DNA from: Thermoclostridium sp.
Lineage (GTDB): Bacteria > Bacillota > Clostridia > DSM-8532
DNA length: 38,101 bases
Assembly (NCBI GenBank): GCA_017995215.1
Contig: JAGOJH010000020.1
Span: 1 to 38,101, forward strand
Direction: 5' to 3'
Shown here: positions 1-8,221 of the stretch, in pieces
Position numbering within the stretch: the stretch's first letter is position 1
Layout of the letters: each line of letters opens with the position of its first letter
Translations under genes and position numbers: made by a program
Notes under the pieces: model-generated
The model's input: the letters and a program-made list of their open reading frames with translations, nothing else
Databases searched by the model: none
Told to the model about the DNA's origin: nothing

Positions 1-168
1 TTAATAATTAAAATCGGAGAAGATATCTCCTTGAGGGGTCTTCGGAAAAGCTACTTGAGAATAAAGACGGATCGTGATACATTTGAAAATGATGACCGAA
101 GGGTTAATCCCTGTGTACAATGTGTCGATGTAATGATTAGGGAATCTTTTACGCAATTTATGCGGTGA
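1..168 (+). CDS. possible 3' end of an unidentified gene cut by the window edge
   Basis: Frame 1 is open from the first base for 55 codons and ends at TGA 166-168. The encoded tail is charged (it contains DRDTFENDDRRVNPC and ends IRESFTQFMR). No start lies inside the window, so this could only be the C-terminus of a gene beginning further left. I do not recognise the family. An open frame of this length can occur by chance, so the call is weak. Confidence 0.25.
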   Translation, partial: LIIKIGEDISLRGLRKSYLRIKTDRDTFENDDRRVNPCVQCVDVMIRESFTQFMR

Positions 169-241
169 GGCATTTATGGCTTACCACAAAGATTTGAACA
201 GTGTTCACCTATACAAGAGTCTTTATGGTCTTGTACACAGG
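110..241. repeat. 11-bp inverted repeat upstream of the phosphodiester glycosidase gene
   Basis: The left arm CCTGTGTACAA (110-120) and right arm TTGTACACAGG (231-241) are exact reverse complements, 110 bp apart. The right arm sits 31 bp before the ATG at 273. The pair could close a structured leader or be two copies of a protein-binding site. No T-tract follows, so it is not a terminator. Confidence 0.4.
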
Positions 242-272
242 AACAGAAGGATAGAATAAAGGTTGTAAATTA

Positions 273-2192
273 ATGGGCAGCAAAATGAAAAAATTGTGGT
301 TTACAATTGTTTCCGGCTTTATACTGTGGTTGATGCTTTCCTTTGCCGTTATGGCTCAGCAGACAGCATCTTTGCAAAGCCTCAGCGTTCAGTTCAGCGG
401 CGGATCACGAGAGGTCAAGTTTGTCCAAATTGACTTGAAAGATCCTCTATACCGTGCTGAGGTTGTTTTGGCCAATAAGAACATTGGCAAGGTTGAACCC
501 TTTATAAAACTGGCCGAACAGCCGTCAGACAGTGAAACGGAAGTGATAGCTGCGATTAACGGCACATTTTTTAATTCCTATTCCGATTTGCAGCCGGTTG
601 GAAACCTCCAAATCCGCGGGAAAACCGCTTATATCACCAATTCTGGAACCTCCATCGGTTTTGCAGCCGATAATACCATCCGGTTTGAGCATCTTTTTAC
701 CACGGTCTCCGGCTGCGTAAATGGAATGTGGGAATACCCCTATAACTGGAGTGTATGGGGAATTAACCAGGTTTATAGCCGCTCAGACGCGAACATCCTT
801 TATACCCCCGATTTTGGGAAACAGGTGGATGCAGCAAACAAAACCGCCATCATTACCCGCAATAAAAAAGTAGTTGAAATTAAAAAAGGTGTTGTCCCGA
901 TTTACAGCGACGGATACACCCTGGTTTTTGGAGCCGAGGTTTACGCGTCCATGTTTAAATTAGGAGACAAAGTGGATTATAGAATCAATTACAACCAAAT
1001 TGATTACAGCAATGGCGGAAAAAAAGGCAATCCTGTCCAGTGGTCCGACATCCGATCAACTCTTGGCGCAGGGCCATTGCTGGTACAGGGCGGGAAAAAC
1101 GTTCTGGATGCCCAGAAGGAAGGCTATACAGATAAAAAGTTCACCGGAGCGGCACAAAGAAGCTTTATTGGGGTAACCAAAGAACAGGTATTAGTTTTTG
1201 GAACAGTGCCGAGTGTCACTTTGAAAGAGCTTGCAGAGATCCTGCTTAAGCTCGGTGTACAGGATGGTATGAACCTGGATGGAGGAGCATCTTCTGCGCT
1301 ATATTTCAAAGGACAGGTCGTTACAAAACCCAGCAGAGAGATTAGCAATGCTATCGTGATCACCAGGAAGAAAACACGTCCCATCAGGCTGCAATTAAAT
1401 GGTACCGAGCTGTTTCTGGATACGGATCCGTATTTTGAAAACCAGACCACGATGGTTCCAATGAGGGGAATCATGGAAGCACTCGGCGCGGAGGCTGGAT
1501 GGGAGCCCGATACAGGTACCCTGTGGGCGATGAAGGGCGATACCCGGGTCGAGATGTGGAACGGCAGTGATTTGGTGAGTGTGAACGGTACCGAACGGAA
1601 GCTTTTGGCGCCCTGCAGGGTTGTGTATAACCGTACCCATGTCCCCGCCAGGTTTATGACCGAGCTGTTTGGCGGAGAAATAAGGTTTGACGCTGAGCGC
1701 AACATGGTTGTGATGACGCTGGAAAATGCAAAACCGGACGACCTGTATGAAAAAGCTGTTTTAGATTATGAAAATGGAAAATACGCTGAAGCTGTCGCGT
1801 TATTTTTGAAGGTGCTGGAGGATAACCCCCATCATGCCGGAGCTTCTTTGAAGCTGGCAAGGCACTATGCTGCAGAGTCGGATTACCGTAACGCTATCGT
1901 ATGGTACGAGAATTATCTCACTAACCAAACGAAGGATTATGATGTTTGGAATTCTCTTGGTTGGGCCTATGCAAACCTGAGCGAACTGCCCAAAGCGATG
2001 GAAATCTTCGAAATGCTTACCCGTGTAAAACCGGAAGAAGCAAACTATTGGATAGCCCTTGGCGATATATATGCACATTATCAGATTCAAGATATGACGA
2101 AGGCAAAACAATGTTATGAACAAGCCTTATCTTGCGCCAACACGGAAAGCCAGAAGCTAAGCGTGCAATCAAGGCTGCAGAAGTTTTTTTGA
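273..2192 (+). CDS. secreted phosphodiester glycosidase (NAGPA-like) with copper-amine-oxidase-like stalk and TPR repeats
   Basis: This is a 639-residue exported protein. Residues 1-28 form a signal peptide: MGSKMKK, a hydrophobic stretch, then AMA before QQ. Residues about 85-365 match the phosphodiester glycosidase family (NAGPA/DUF2233-like), with AAINGTFFNSYSD and the conserved MNLDGGASSAL segment. Residues about 370-485 look like the copper amine oxidase N-terminal-like domain common in clostridial surface proteins (TTMVPMRGIMEALGAE and later THVPARFM). Residues about 490-639 are TPR-like repeats (YENGKYAEAVALFLKVLEDNP, then AIVWYENYL and AMEIFEMLTRVKP). Family knowledge suggests cleavage of a sugar phosphodiester in an envelope polymer; the substrate is unknown. 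AAAGG at 257-261 supports ATG 273; ATG 285 is an alternative. The gene stands alone, with a separate promoter for the next gene at 2268-2335. Confidence 0.85.
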   Translation: MGSKMKKLWFTIVSGFILWLMLSFAVMAQQTASLQSLSVQFSGGSREVKFVQIDLKDPLYRAEVVLANKNIGKVEPFIKLAEQPSDSETEVIAAINGTFFNSYSDLQPVGNLQIRGKTAYITNSGTSIGFAADNTIRFEHLFTTVSGCVNGMWEYPYNWSVWGINQVYSRSDANILYTPDFGKQVDAANKTAIITRNKKVVEIKKGVVPIYSDGYTLVFGAEVYASMFKLGDKVDYRINYNQIDYSNGGKKGNPVQWSDIRSTLGAGPLLVQGGKNVLDAQKEGYTDKKFTGAAQRSFIGVTKEQVLVFGTVPSVTLKELAEILLKLGVQDGMNLDGGASSALYFKGQVVTKPSREISNAIVITRKKTRPIRLQLNGTELFLDTDPYFENQTTMVPMRGIMEALGAEAGWEPDTGTLWAMKGDTRVEMWNGSDLVSVNGTERKLLAPCRVVYNRTHVPARFMTELFGGEIRFDAERNMVVMTLENAKPDDLYEKAVLDYENGKYAEAVALFLKVLEDNPHHAGASLKLARHYAAESDYRNAIVWYENYLTNQTKDYDVWNSLGWAYANLSELPKAMEIFEMLTRVKPEEANYWIALGDIYAHYQIQDMTKAKQCYEQALSCANTESQKLSVQSRLQKFF

Positions 2193-2285
2193 AAAATCCG
2201 TTAAAGCGGTATTTCATAAGGTGGCTTAAACCCTTCAGTGCAGCCTTTGCATCTAATAATTCCCTACTTGACATCATTTAATAGT

Positions 2286-2339
2286 CCCTTATAGCAACAG
2301 AAGCAATTGCAAGCAATCGCTTCTGTTGCTATAATAGGG
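2286..2339. promoter_or_regulatory. long inverted repeat, candidate operator over the aconitase promoter
   Basis: The arms TATAGCAACAGAAGC (2290-2304) and GCTTCTGTTGCTATA (2319-2333) are perfect 15-base reverse complements. ATTG 2306-2309 and CAAT 2314-2317 extend the fold inward around loop CAAG, and CCCT 2286-2289 pairs with AGGG 2336-2339 outward. It covers both elements of the promoter at 2307-2335. No T-tract follows, so a DNA operator or an early RNA fold is more likely than a terminator. The binding protein is not identifiable from sequence. Confidence 0.6.
2307..2335 (+). promoter_or_regulatory. sigma-A promoter for acn-icd
   Basis: TTGCAA (2307-2312), a 17-bp spacer and TATAAT (2330-2335) form a good vegetative promoter 45 bp before the aconitase ATG. 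A second, poorer candidate is TTGACA (2268-2273) with TATAGC (2290-2295). Both overlap the inverted repeat at 2286-2339, so occupancy of that repeat would be expected to block transcription. Confidence 0.65.
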
Positions 2340-2379
2340 TTAATATTCAACATGTATTGATATAAAGAGGAGTGAAAGA

Positions 2380-4314
2380 ATGGCGGGAACAATCACCGAA
2401 AAAATACTGGACAGACATATTCTTGAAGGGGAAAGAAAACGCGGAGAAGAGGTCGCTGTGCGTATTGACAACACACTCACTCAGGATGCAACCGGAACCA
2501 TGGCGTATCTGCAATTTGAGGCTATCGGCATGGACAGGGTTCAAACCCAGTTCAGCGTCAGTTTTGTAGATCACAACACCCTTCAAACCGACTATAAAAA
2601 CGCAGATGATCATCGCTTCCTGCAATCCATTGCACAGCGGTATGGTATCTATTTTTCAAGGCCTGGGAATGGCATTTGCCATCAATTGTTCCTTGAACGG
2701 TTCGCACGCCCCGGCAATACGTTAATAGGCTCGGATAGTCATACGCCTACTGCGGGTGGCATCGGCTGTTTCGCCATGGGGGCGGGGGGGCTGGATGTGG
2801 CTTGTGCCATGGCCGGAGCTCCATTTCGGATCAAATATCCCCAAATCGTTGGGGTTCGTCTTACCGGTAAGCTGCAGCCATGGGTATCGGCCAAGGATGT
2901 TATTCTTGAAGTGCTTAGGCGCATTGATGTGAAGGGCGGCGTGGGAAAGGTGCTGGAATATTGCGGCGAGGGTGTGAAAACACTTAGTGTTACCGACCGT
3001 GCCACCATTACGAACATGGGCACCGAGACCGGTTGTACCACCAGCATTTTCCCCAGTGATGAAATCACAAAAGCCTTTATGGAAAGCCAGGGCAGGGCTG
3101 AACAATGGGTTGAATTGCTGCCTGATGCCGACGCGGTTTATGATGAAATCATAGAGATCGACCTGAGCAAGCTCGAGCCGATGATCGCTCTGCCGCACAG
3201 CCCCGGGAACGTGAAAACTGTGCGGGAGGTCGGAAAAATTAAGGTAGACCAGGTATCCATCGGCTCCTGCACAAACTCCTCGCTTCGCGATTTAAAGGTT
3301 GTGGCGAACGCCTTAAAAGGCCGTACGGTACATGCTGGCTTGCATGCCACGATCAGCCCGGGCTCCAGACAGGTGGTAGAACACCTCGTCGAAAGCGGAG
3401 AATATCTTGAGCTTGTAAAGGCTGGGGTCAGAATCATGGAAAACGCCTGCGGGCCTTGCATCGGCATGGGCTGTGCACCAAGTTCAGGTGCGGTTTCGGT
3501 CAGAACCTTCAATCGGAACTTCAAGGGAAGAAGCGGAACTGCTGATGCAGATGTATATCTGGCCAGCCCCGAGGTTGCCGTAGCTACTGCGATAAACGGT
3601 TATCTGTCCGACCCCAGGGACCTTGGTGAGTTTCCGGAAGTAAAAATGCCGGATCAGTTCTTTGTGAACGACAATATGATTTTAAAACCACTGCCACTGC
3701 AGGAAGCTTCAGCGGTTGAAATAGTTCGTGGCCCTAACATTGCGCCGCTGCCTGTTTTCTCACCTTTGGAGGATACTCTTGCAGGAAAAGTCCTTATCAA
3801 GGTGGAAGATAATATTACAACGGATCATATTATGCCTGCGGGGGCTAAAATCCTGCCCCTTCGAAGCAACATCCCCGAAATTTCAAAATATGTTTTCGAG
3901 GCGGTAGACAGCCAGTTTTACCGCACTGCAAAAGATTGTGCCGGCGGTTTTATCCTTGGCGGTGAAAACTATGGTCAGGGTTCCAGCCGCGAACACGCCG
4001 CACTGGCGCCGAAATATCTCGGCGTAAAAGCGGTTATTGTAAAATCCTTTGCACGCATTCACCTGGCAAACCTGATTAACTTCGGCATTGTTCCGTTAAC
4101 CTTTGTCAACCCGGAAGATTACAACCGCATCGACAAGCTGGATGAGCTTGAGATTGAAATTGGTAACCTGAAAGGGAATTGCACCCTTCATAACAGAACA
4201 AAGGGTGTTACTATCGAATTAACCCATACCCTGTCTCCGCTGGACGCAGAGATCCTGAAAGCAGGAGGAAAGCTTCCATGGATCAAAAAGGTCATGGAGG
4301 AAAGGAAGCAATAA
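2380..4314 (+). CDS. acnA: aconitate hydratase
   Basis: Aconitase (644 residues) interconverts citrate and isocitrate using a [4Fe-4S] cluster. The three likely cluster cysteines are C297 in SIGSCTNSS and C357 and C360 in [10 protein letters not shown]. Other family marks are [18 protein letters not shown] near residue 117 and the C-terminal swivel domain with [16 protein letters not shown] and [16 protein letters not shown]. The length fits the short single-chain bacterial aconitases rather than the roughly 900-residue AcnA type, so the symbol is approximate. AGAGGAG stands at about 2366-2372 before ATG 2380. The isocitrate dehydrogenase gene starts one base after the stop, so the two are co-transcribed. 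No citrate synthase gene is in the window. Together the pair would supply 2-oxoglutarate for glutamate synthesis. Confidence 0.95.
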   Translation: MAGTITEKILDRHILEGERKRGEEVAVRIDNTLTQDATGTMAYLQFEAIGMDRVQTQFSVSFVDHNTLQTDYKNADDHRFLQSIAQRYGIYFSRPGNGICHQLFLERFARPGNTLIGSDSHTPTAGGIGCFAMGAGGLDVACAMAGAPFRIKYPQIVGVRLTGKLQPWVSAKDVILEVLRRIDVKGGVGKVLEYCGEGVKTLSVTDRATITNMGTETGCTTSIFPSDEITKAFMESQGRAEQWVELLPDADAVYDEIIEIDLSKLEPMIALPHSPGNVKTVREVGKIKVDQVSIGSCTNSSLRDLKVVANALKGRTVHAGLHATISPGSRQVVEHLVESGEYLELVKAGVRIMENACGPCIGMGCAPSSGAVSVRTFNRNFKGRSGTADADVYLASPEVAVATAINGYLSDPRDLGEFPEVKMPDQFFVNDNMILKPLPLQEASAVEIVRGPNIAPLPVFSPLEDTLAGKVLIKVEDNITTDHIMPAGAKILPLRSNIPEISKYVFEAVDSQFYRTAKDCAGGFILGGENYGQGSSREHAALAPKYLGVKAVIVKSFARIHLANLINFGIVPLTFVNPEDYNRIDKLDELEIEIGNLKGNCTLHNRTKGVTIELTHTLSPLDAEILKAGGKLPWIKKVMEERKQ

Positions 4315-4315
4315 T

Positions 4316-5527
4316 ATGAGCAAGATTAAGATGACAACCCCCCTGGTAGAGATGGACGGAGATGAGATGACCCGTATCATGTGGCAGTTTATCAAGGACG
4401 AGCTGCTGCTGCCGTTCGTAGATTTAAAGACCGAATACTACGACCTGGGCCTTGCCCACCGTGATGAAACCGATGACCAGGTCACCATTGATGCGGCAGA
4501 GGCCACAAAGAAGTATGGTGTAGCGGTGAAATGCGCCACCATCACCCCAAACGCTGCAAGGGTGAAGGAATATAACCTGAAAGAGATGTGGAAAAGCCCC
4601 AACGGCACCATCCGTGCAATATTGGACGGCACCGTGTTCCGCGCTCCGATTCTGGTGAACGGAATTAAGCCTTCGGTCAGAACCTGGACAAAGCCTATTT
4701 GCATCGCTCGTCATGCCTATGGTGATATCTACAAGAACACGGAAATTCGCATAGAAAAGCCCGGGAAGGCCGAGCTGGTCTTTACCGGTGATGACGGAAC
4801 CGAAACCAGAAGCCTGATACACTCCTTCGATGGCCCCGGTGTGATCATGGGCATGCACAATGTGGATAAATCCATTGAAAGCTTTGCGCGTGCCTGCTTT
4901 AATTATGCACTGGATCAGAAGATGGATTTATGGTTTGCCACGAAGGATACCATATCAAAAACATATGATCATCATTTCAAGGACATATTTCAGGAAATAT
5001 TCGACACTGAATACAAGTCGAGCTTTGAAAAAGCGGGAATTGAATATTTCTATACGCTCATCGATGATGCCGTGGCTCGTGTAATACGCTCCGAAGGTGG
5101 TTTTGTATGGGCTTGTAAGAATTATGACGGCGATGTGATGTCCGATATGGTAGCCACTGCTTTTGGAAGCCTGGCAATGATGACTTCGGTTCTGGTTTCT
5201 CCTGAAGGGTATTATGAATACGAAGCGGCTCATGGAACCGTGCAGCGGCACTATTATCGGCATCTGGAGGGAAAACCCACCTCATCCAATTCCATAGCGA
5301 CCATTTTTGCGTGGACGGGAGCATTAAGAAAACGTGGCGAACTGGATGGTTTGCAGGAACTGGTGGACTTTGCCGATAAACTGGAAAGGGCTTCGAAAAG
5401 AACCATCGAAGAAGGTGTTATGACGGGTGATCTTGCAGCGTTGTCCGAGCTGGACGACAAGCGTTCTGTCAACACTCTGGAGCTTCTGCAGGAAATCCGC
5501 AAAAGGCTGGAACAAGAGCTATATTAA
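4316..5527 (+). CDS. icd: NADP-dependent isocitrate dehydrogenase
   Basis: This 403-residue enzyme converts isocitrate to 2-oxoglutarate with NADPH formation. It matches the homodimeric, eukaryote-like type II family rather than the E. coli Icd type: the N-terminus has [15 protein letters not shown], then [32 protein letters not shown] and [14 protein letters not shown]. The length is normal for that family. Its ATG lies one base after the aconitase stop, and a GGAGGAAAGG stretch at the end of acn acts as ribosome binding site, so translation is probably coupled. A terminator follows at 5578-5616. NADP use is inferred from the family. Confidence 0.95.
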   Translation: MSKIKMTTPLVEMDGDEMTRIMWQFIKDELLLPFVDLKTEYYDLGLAHRDETDDQVTIDAAEATKKYGVAVKCATITPNAARVKEYNLKEMWKSPNGTIRAILDGTVFRAPILVNGIKPSVRTWTKPICIARHAYGDIYKNTEIRIEKPGKAELVFTGDDGTETRSLIHSFDGPGVIMGMHNVDKSIESFARACFNYALDQKMDLWFATKDTISKTYDHHFKDIFQEIFDTEYKSSFEKAGIEYFYTLIDDAVARVIRSEGGFVWACKNYDGDVMSDMVATAFGSLAMMTSVLVSPEGYYEYEAAHGTVQRHYYRHLEGKPTSSNSIATIFAWTGALRKRGELDGLQELVDFADKLERASKRTIEEGVMTGDLAALSELDDKRSVNTLELLQEIRKRLEQELY

Positions 5528-5577
5528 GCCTGCACCTGCGCTTTGCCTTAATGAAGCGTTCATAGAAAGCTTTACTC

Positions 5578-5616
5578 AAGCACCCGAAATGCATTCGTGT
5601 TCCGGGTGCTTTTTTG
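5578..5616 (+). terminator. Rho-independent terminator of acn-icd
   Basis: The stem AAGCACCC (5578-5585) / GGGTGCTT (5604-5611) encloses an A/T-rich loop and runs into T6. It lies about 50 bp after the icd stop. Confidence 0.85.
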
Positions 5617-5719
5617 CGCATATGCCTGCAATAACACACTCTGCGCTCAATACCTGGTGCATGAAACCCTAAATACCTCAAAAACCCCGATAAAATTTTA
5701 AAATACGACAAAAAGCGAC

Positions 5720-5747
5720 TTGACAAATGATGCCAATAGTGTATAAT
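5720..5747 (+). promoter_or_regulatory. promoter of the c-di-GMP riboswitch transcript
   Basis: TTGACA (5720-5725), 16 bp, TATAAT (5742-5747). Predicted transcription starts near 5755, about 20 nt before the aptamer. Confidence 0.75.
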
Positions 5748-5772
5748 TAAAATGTATAAGCGAATAGAGGAA

Positions 5773-5876
5773 TCACGCGACTTTCAGTCGATAATGGCAA
5801 ACCTGCTGAAAAGCAGGGGCGCAAAGCTATAGGGCCTAAAGCAAAAGCAATGGCAGCCTGGCTACCGAAATGGGAG
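5773..5876 (+). ncRNA. class I cyclic-di-GMP riboswitch (GEMM-I)
   Basis: The conserved core is readable: GGCAAACC, a hairpin with stem CCTGCT (5802-5807) and AGCAGG (5812-5817) closed by a GAAA tetraloop, GGGCGCAAAGC, then GGGCCTAAAG (the receptor side), AATGGCAGCC and GGCTACCG. The order and spacing match the GEMM-I aptamer that binds cyclic di-GMP. A small 5' hairpin (CGACT/AGTCG) precedes it. Right after the core, CTACC (5862-5866) can pair with GGGAG (5872-5876, one A-G mismatch) and is followed by T6 (5877-5882). That could be a weak terminator competing with the GGCTACCG part of the aptamer, which would make this an ON switch; the direction of control is inference. Downstream there is only a 14-codon ORF before a strong terminator at 6125-6176. 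Confidence 0.92.
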
Positions 5877-5915
5877 TTTTTTGTTTTCTTAGAACCTGAA
5901 AAGGAAGCTTGATAA

Positions 5916-5960
5916 ATGGAAAAGAATAAAGCCGAATACCAAGTTTCCAAGTACTACTAG
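5916..5960 (+). CDS. 14-residue ORF downstream of the c-di-GMP riboswitch
   Basis: ATG 5916 follows AAGGAAG (5901-5907) at 8-nt spacing and reads MEKNKAEYQVSKYY before TAG 5958-5960. It is the first ORF after the riboswitch T-tract and the only one in the transcript with a clear ribosome binding site. The peptide resembles the N-terminus of small clostridial proteins beginning with an EYQxSK-type stretch, so it could be a truncated remnant; that resemblance is from memory. It may equally be a regulatory leader peptide or chance. Confidence 0.35.
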   Translation: MEKNKAEYQVSKYY

Positions 5961-6124
5961 ATATACGACATTCCGAGCTACTTAATACTGCTGAATATGC
6001 GACAACTCTTGCTTCAACACAGATGACTGCGTAGTTACTGAAATTGGCATACCCCGGACGGTAATTATTCTTCTCCCTTTAATTCAGGGTTTAGATGATT
6101 ACCGTCCCACACGAGTTATCTTAT
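5961..6124 (+). other. non-coding tail of the riboswitch transcript with a hairpin
   Basis: No credible ORF is present. The strongest structure is the exact 10-bp stem GGACGGTAAT (6056-6065) / ATTACCGTCC (6098-6107), whose loop contains a smaller CCCT/AGGG stem. I find no group I intron core, retron or known riboswitch consensus here. The segment is transcribed if the riboswitch reads through, and ends at the terminator 6125-6176. Confidence 0.4.
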
Positions 6125-6176
6125 GCTGCCTGTCCTGTTCCTAACTACACGTTATATCAGGGCAGGCGGCTTTTTT
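6125..6176 (+). terminator. strong Rho-independent terminator of the riboswitch unit
   Basis: A 13-bp stem, left arm 6125-6137 and right arm 6158-6170 with two G-U pairs, is followed immediately by T6. It isolates the riboswitch unit from the pseudouridine synthase gene, which has its own promoter at 6239-6266. Confidence 0.88.
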
Positions 6177-6238
6177 ATTCCACTGGCTGGAGGTTATTCA
6201 CCAGGACCGTTCATTACAGCAATTTTCTCGCTTCCAGC

Positions 6239-6266
6239 TTGCAGTCTTGCTGCGATATGTTATAAT
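6239..6266 (+). promoter_or_regulatory. promoter of the pseudouridine synthase gene
   Basis: TTGCAG (6239-6244), 16 bp, TATAAT (6261-6266). The leader to the proposed start at 6443 is about 170 nt. It contains an ATG at 6324 opening a 69-codon frame whose first 30 residues look like a membrane segment; that frame overlaps the S4 domain out of phase and has no good ribosome binding site. Confidence 0.6.
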
Positions 6267-6442
6267 TGTTGATGAACTTGAATCCGGACGACGAACAGAG
6301 AATGATTCCAGTGCAGCTGGCATATGAGTGCTTTGCTCATGCAGGCATATGTAATTGTTATAGCCATCCTTGCGTTTGTTTTTACCAAATTAACAGCGGC
6401 CAATCCGGAAACAGGTAATTTGAAACCCAAGAGGGGATATCA

Positions 6443-7159
6443 ACGGAAACATTCAGGCTTCAAAAGTTTCTGGCTCACTGCGGGGTTGCATCCCGAAGAA
6501 AGGCCGAAGAATATATTCGTGACGGAAAGGTAAAGGTGAACGGTAAAGTTATCACCGAAATGGGTGTGTCCGTCACTTCAGGCGATCACATCGAAGTGGA
6601 TGGGAAACCGGTCCGGCTGGAAAAAAACAAGGTCTATATCCTGCTGCATAAACCAAAAGGTTATGTTACAACCGTTCATGATCCGGAAGGGCGAGATACG
6701 GTGATGGATCTGCTTCAGGGCATTGAAGAGCGGGTTTATCCCGTTGGGCGGCTGGATTATGACAGCTCCGGGCTGCTGCTTTTCACGAACGATGGTCAGC
6801 TTGCCCACCAAATGATGCATCCCAGCCACGAGGTTCTGAAGGTTTATATTGCAACCATCGAAGGCACGCCTTCCATCGACGCAATCCACAGGCTGGAAAA
6901 GGGGATTAAAATCGAGGATTACACAACCGCACCGGCACTTGTAAGGGTTCTAGAGGATTATGGCGATAAGACAAAGCTGGAAATCACGATTCATGAAGGT
7001 CGAAACCGACAGGTTCGCAAGATGTGTGAGGCGATTGGCCATCCGGTGATCCGCCTGAAAAGGGTTGCCTATGGCAGCCTTGTGCTTGGGACCTTGAAAC
7101 CTGGCCAATGGCGGTATCTGACAGAGCGTGAGAAAAAACAGCTGGAAGAAGAGATATAA
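6443..7159 (+). CDS. rluB: 23S rRNA pseudouridine synthase, RluB/RsuA family, with apparent ACG start
   Basis: The enzyme isomerises uridine in rRNA. The N-terminal S4 RNA-binding domain reads RLQKFLAHCGVASRRKAEEYIRD and continues without interruption into the catalytic domain, where VGRLDYDSSGLLLFTNDG carries the active-site aspartate; EGRNRQVRKMCEAIGHPV is also typical. The S4 frame opens after TAA 6416-6418 and contains no ATG, GTG or TTG before GTG 6536, which would delete most of the S4 domain. ACG at 6443 sits 6 nt after GAGGGG (6431-6436) and would give METFRLQKFLAH (taking ACG as start Met), exactly the expected N-terminus. I therefore place the start there (238 residues). A genuine ACG start and a T-to-C change of an original ATG are both possible. 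RluB versus another RsuA-family member is not settled. Confidence 0.85.
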   Translation, partial: TETFRLQKFLAHCGVASRRKAEEYIRDGKVKVNGKVITEMGVSVTSGDHIEVDGKPVRLEKNKVYILLHKPKGYVTTVHDPEGRDTVMDLLQGIEERVYPVGRLDYDSSGLLLFTNDGQLAHQMMHPSHEVLKVYIATIEGTPSIDAIHRLEKGIKIEDYTTAPALVRVLEDYGDKTKLEITIHEGRNRQVRKMCEAIGHPVIRLKRVAYGSLVLGTLKPGQWRYLTEREKKQLEEEI

Positions 7160-7163
7160 GAAT

Positions 7164-8060
7164 ATGGTGAATGAAACAATTCGGCATTTTACATACTACG
7201 TCAAACGTATGTTTAAGTTTTATGACCTAAAGGCACCGTATGTCCCGCAGGTTCTTTTTGTATTGCTGCTGCTGGTATCTTTTGGTTTGCGGCTTGTTGC
7301 ACAGCCAGTTCTGGTGAATATGTCCATCTATCAGCAGCAATGGGTCATTCCATATCTGGAAGGCCTGACATCCGCCACGATGACAGATCCCGCGGCGATG
7401 AACGGGTTGATGCTTCAGATCATCACTTCGGATGAGTTTCGCCAGTTTTTTACCGAATTCATGAAGGCCTCGGGTGTTTTATTGATCCAGCAGGTTCTTC
7501 TTTTGGTGTTGCTTTTCTTTTATCTGGGTGCCTATCTGACAGATTTGGAAACGAAGACCCCTGCGGCTACACAATATTTCAAGAAGTTTTTTAAGTCTTT
7601 TCCAAGATTTCTAGGCTTCAATGTGATATATTACACTCTCATAGTGATTGTGTTGATGATCCTTTCTTTCCTCTTATCCTTCATCATGCTCATTCTGCCC
7701 ATCGCTTCCGGCTTGTTGCCGATTGCCTGGTTTTTGATTCAGGTCATTTTTATTTTCAAGGATGTTGCTCTGCTGGACACACGGGTGGGTATCCTGAAGA
7801 ATTTCAGCCTTGCCTGGAAGCTGTCTGCAGGTAATCGCAGCATGATCGGCGTGAACACCTTCTTTCTGGAGTCACTAACCATGATACTCTTTCTTCTCCC
7901 TATCATCACAATCGTACAGGAGAGCTCCCATATTACGCTGACAATCTTTATTGTTTCATTTATAGAGGTGATTGCTCTGTTGGTAAGGCAAAGATTAATT
8001 GCACTCATGTACTTTGACCGAACCAGAATCATCCGGGAGGAAGAGCCTGACGCAGATTGA
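7164..8060 (+). CDS. polytopic membrane protein of unknown function
   Basis: The protein has 298 residues from ATG 7164. GGAAGAAGAG at 7144-7153, inside the end of the upstream gene, is the likely ribosome binding site; an in-frame earlier ATG at 7128 lies inside rluB and is less likely. There are about six hydrophobic segments, including VPQVLFVLLLLVSFGLRLV near residue 27 and VIYYTLIVIVLMILSFLLSF. The pattern, with a soluble loop after the first segment and a basic C-terminus (RQRLIALMYFDRTR), resembles DUF975-like Gram-positive membrane proteins, but I see no diagnostic motif. It starts 4 bp after the rluB stop, so the two are probably co-transcribed. The function is not known. Confidence 0.8.
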   Translation: MVNETIRHFTYYVKRMFKFYDLKAPYVPQVLFVLLLLVSFGLRLVAQPVLVNMSIYQQQWVIPYLEGLTSATMTDPAAMNGLMLQIITSDEFRQFFTEFMKASGVLLIQQVLLLVLLFFYLGAYLTDLETKTPAATQYFKKFFKSFPRFLGFNVIYYTLIVIVLMILSFLLSFIMLILPIASGLLPIAWFLIQVIFIFKDVALLDTRVGILKNFSLAWKLSAGNRSMIGVNTFFLESLTMILFLLPIITIVQESSHITLTIFIVSFIEVIALLVRQRLIALMYFDRTRIIREEEPDAD

Positions 8061-8085
8061 CAGATTCCATGTAAAAACGTATAAT
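8057..8085 (+). promoter_or_regulatory. consensus sigma-A promoter for glyA
   Basis: TTGACA (8057-8062), 17 bp, TATAAT (8080-8085): a perfect consensus promoter whose -35 overlaps the upstream stop codon. The leader of roughly 130 nt holds a 7-bp hairpin, ATGTTTC (8117-8123) / GAAACAT (8134-8140), and a G-rich stretch. I could not match it to the ZTP, THF or glycine riboswitch consensus. Confidence 0.85.
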
Positions 8086-8221
8086 TTGTTCAGAAAATCG
8101 TCCATGATGTTTAGAGATGTTTCTATTGTTGTTGAAACATAGGGTGGTTGGGCATTTTTGTTAGGGTTCGGGTTGGGCCTCAAACGGTTACAAGTTTCCC
8201 TATATATTGGAGGATATGATT

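Noticed and set aside
5427..5672. A plus-strand ORF over the icd end and terminator
   Set aside because: It spans the terminator hairpin and overlaps icd in another frame.
5961..6124. A self-splicing group I intron behind the riboswitch, as known for c-di-GMP-II in Clostridioides difficile
   Set aside because: I could not find the P, Q, R and S core elements, and the segment is short.
6324..6533. A separate 69-residue membrane protein before rluB
   Set aside because: It overlaps the S4 domain out of frame for 91 bp, has no good ribosome binding site, and its second half is the S4 region read in the wrong frame.
8086..8221. A ZTP, THF or glycine riboswitch in the glyA leader
   Set aside because: The G-rich stretch and hairpin drew attention, but the conserved blocks of these riboswitches (for example CTGGCG of the ZTP motif) are absent.
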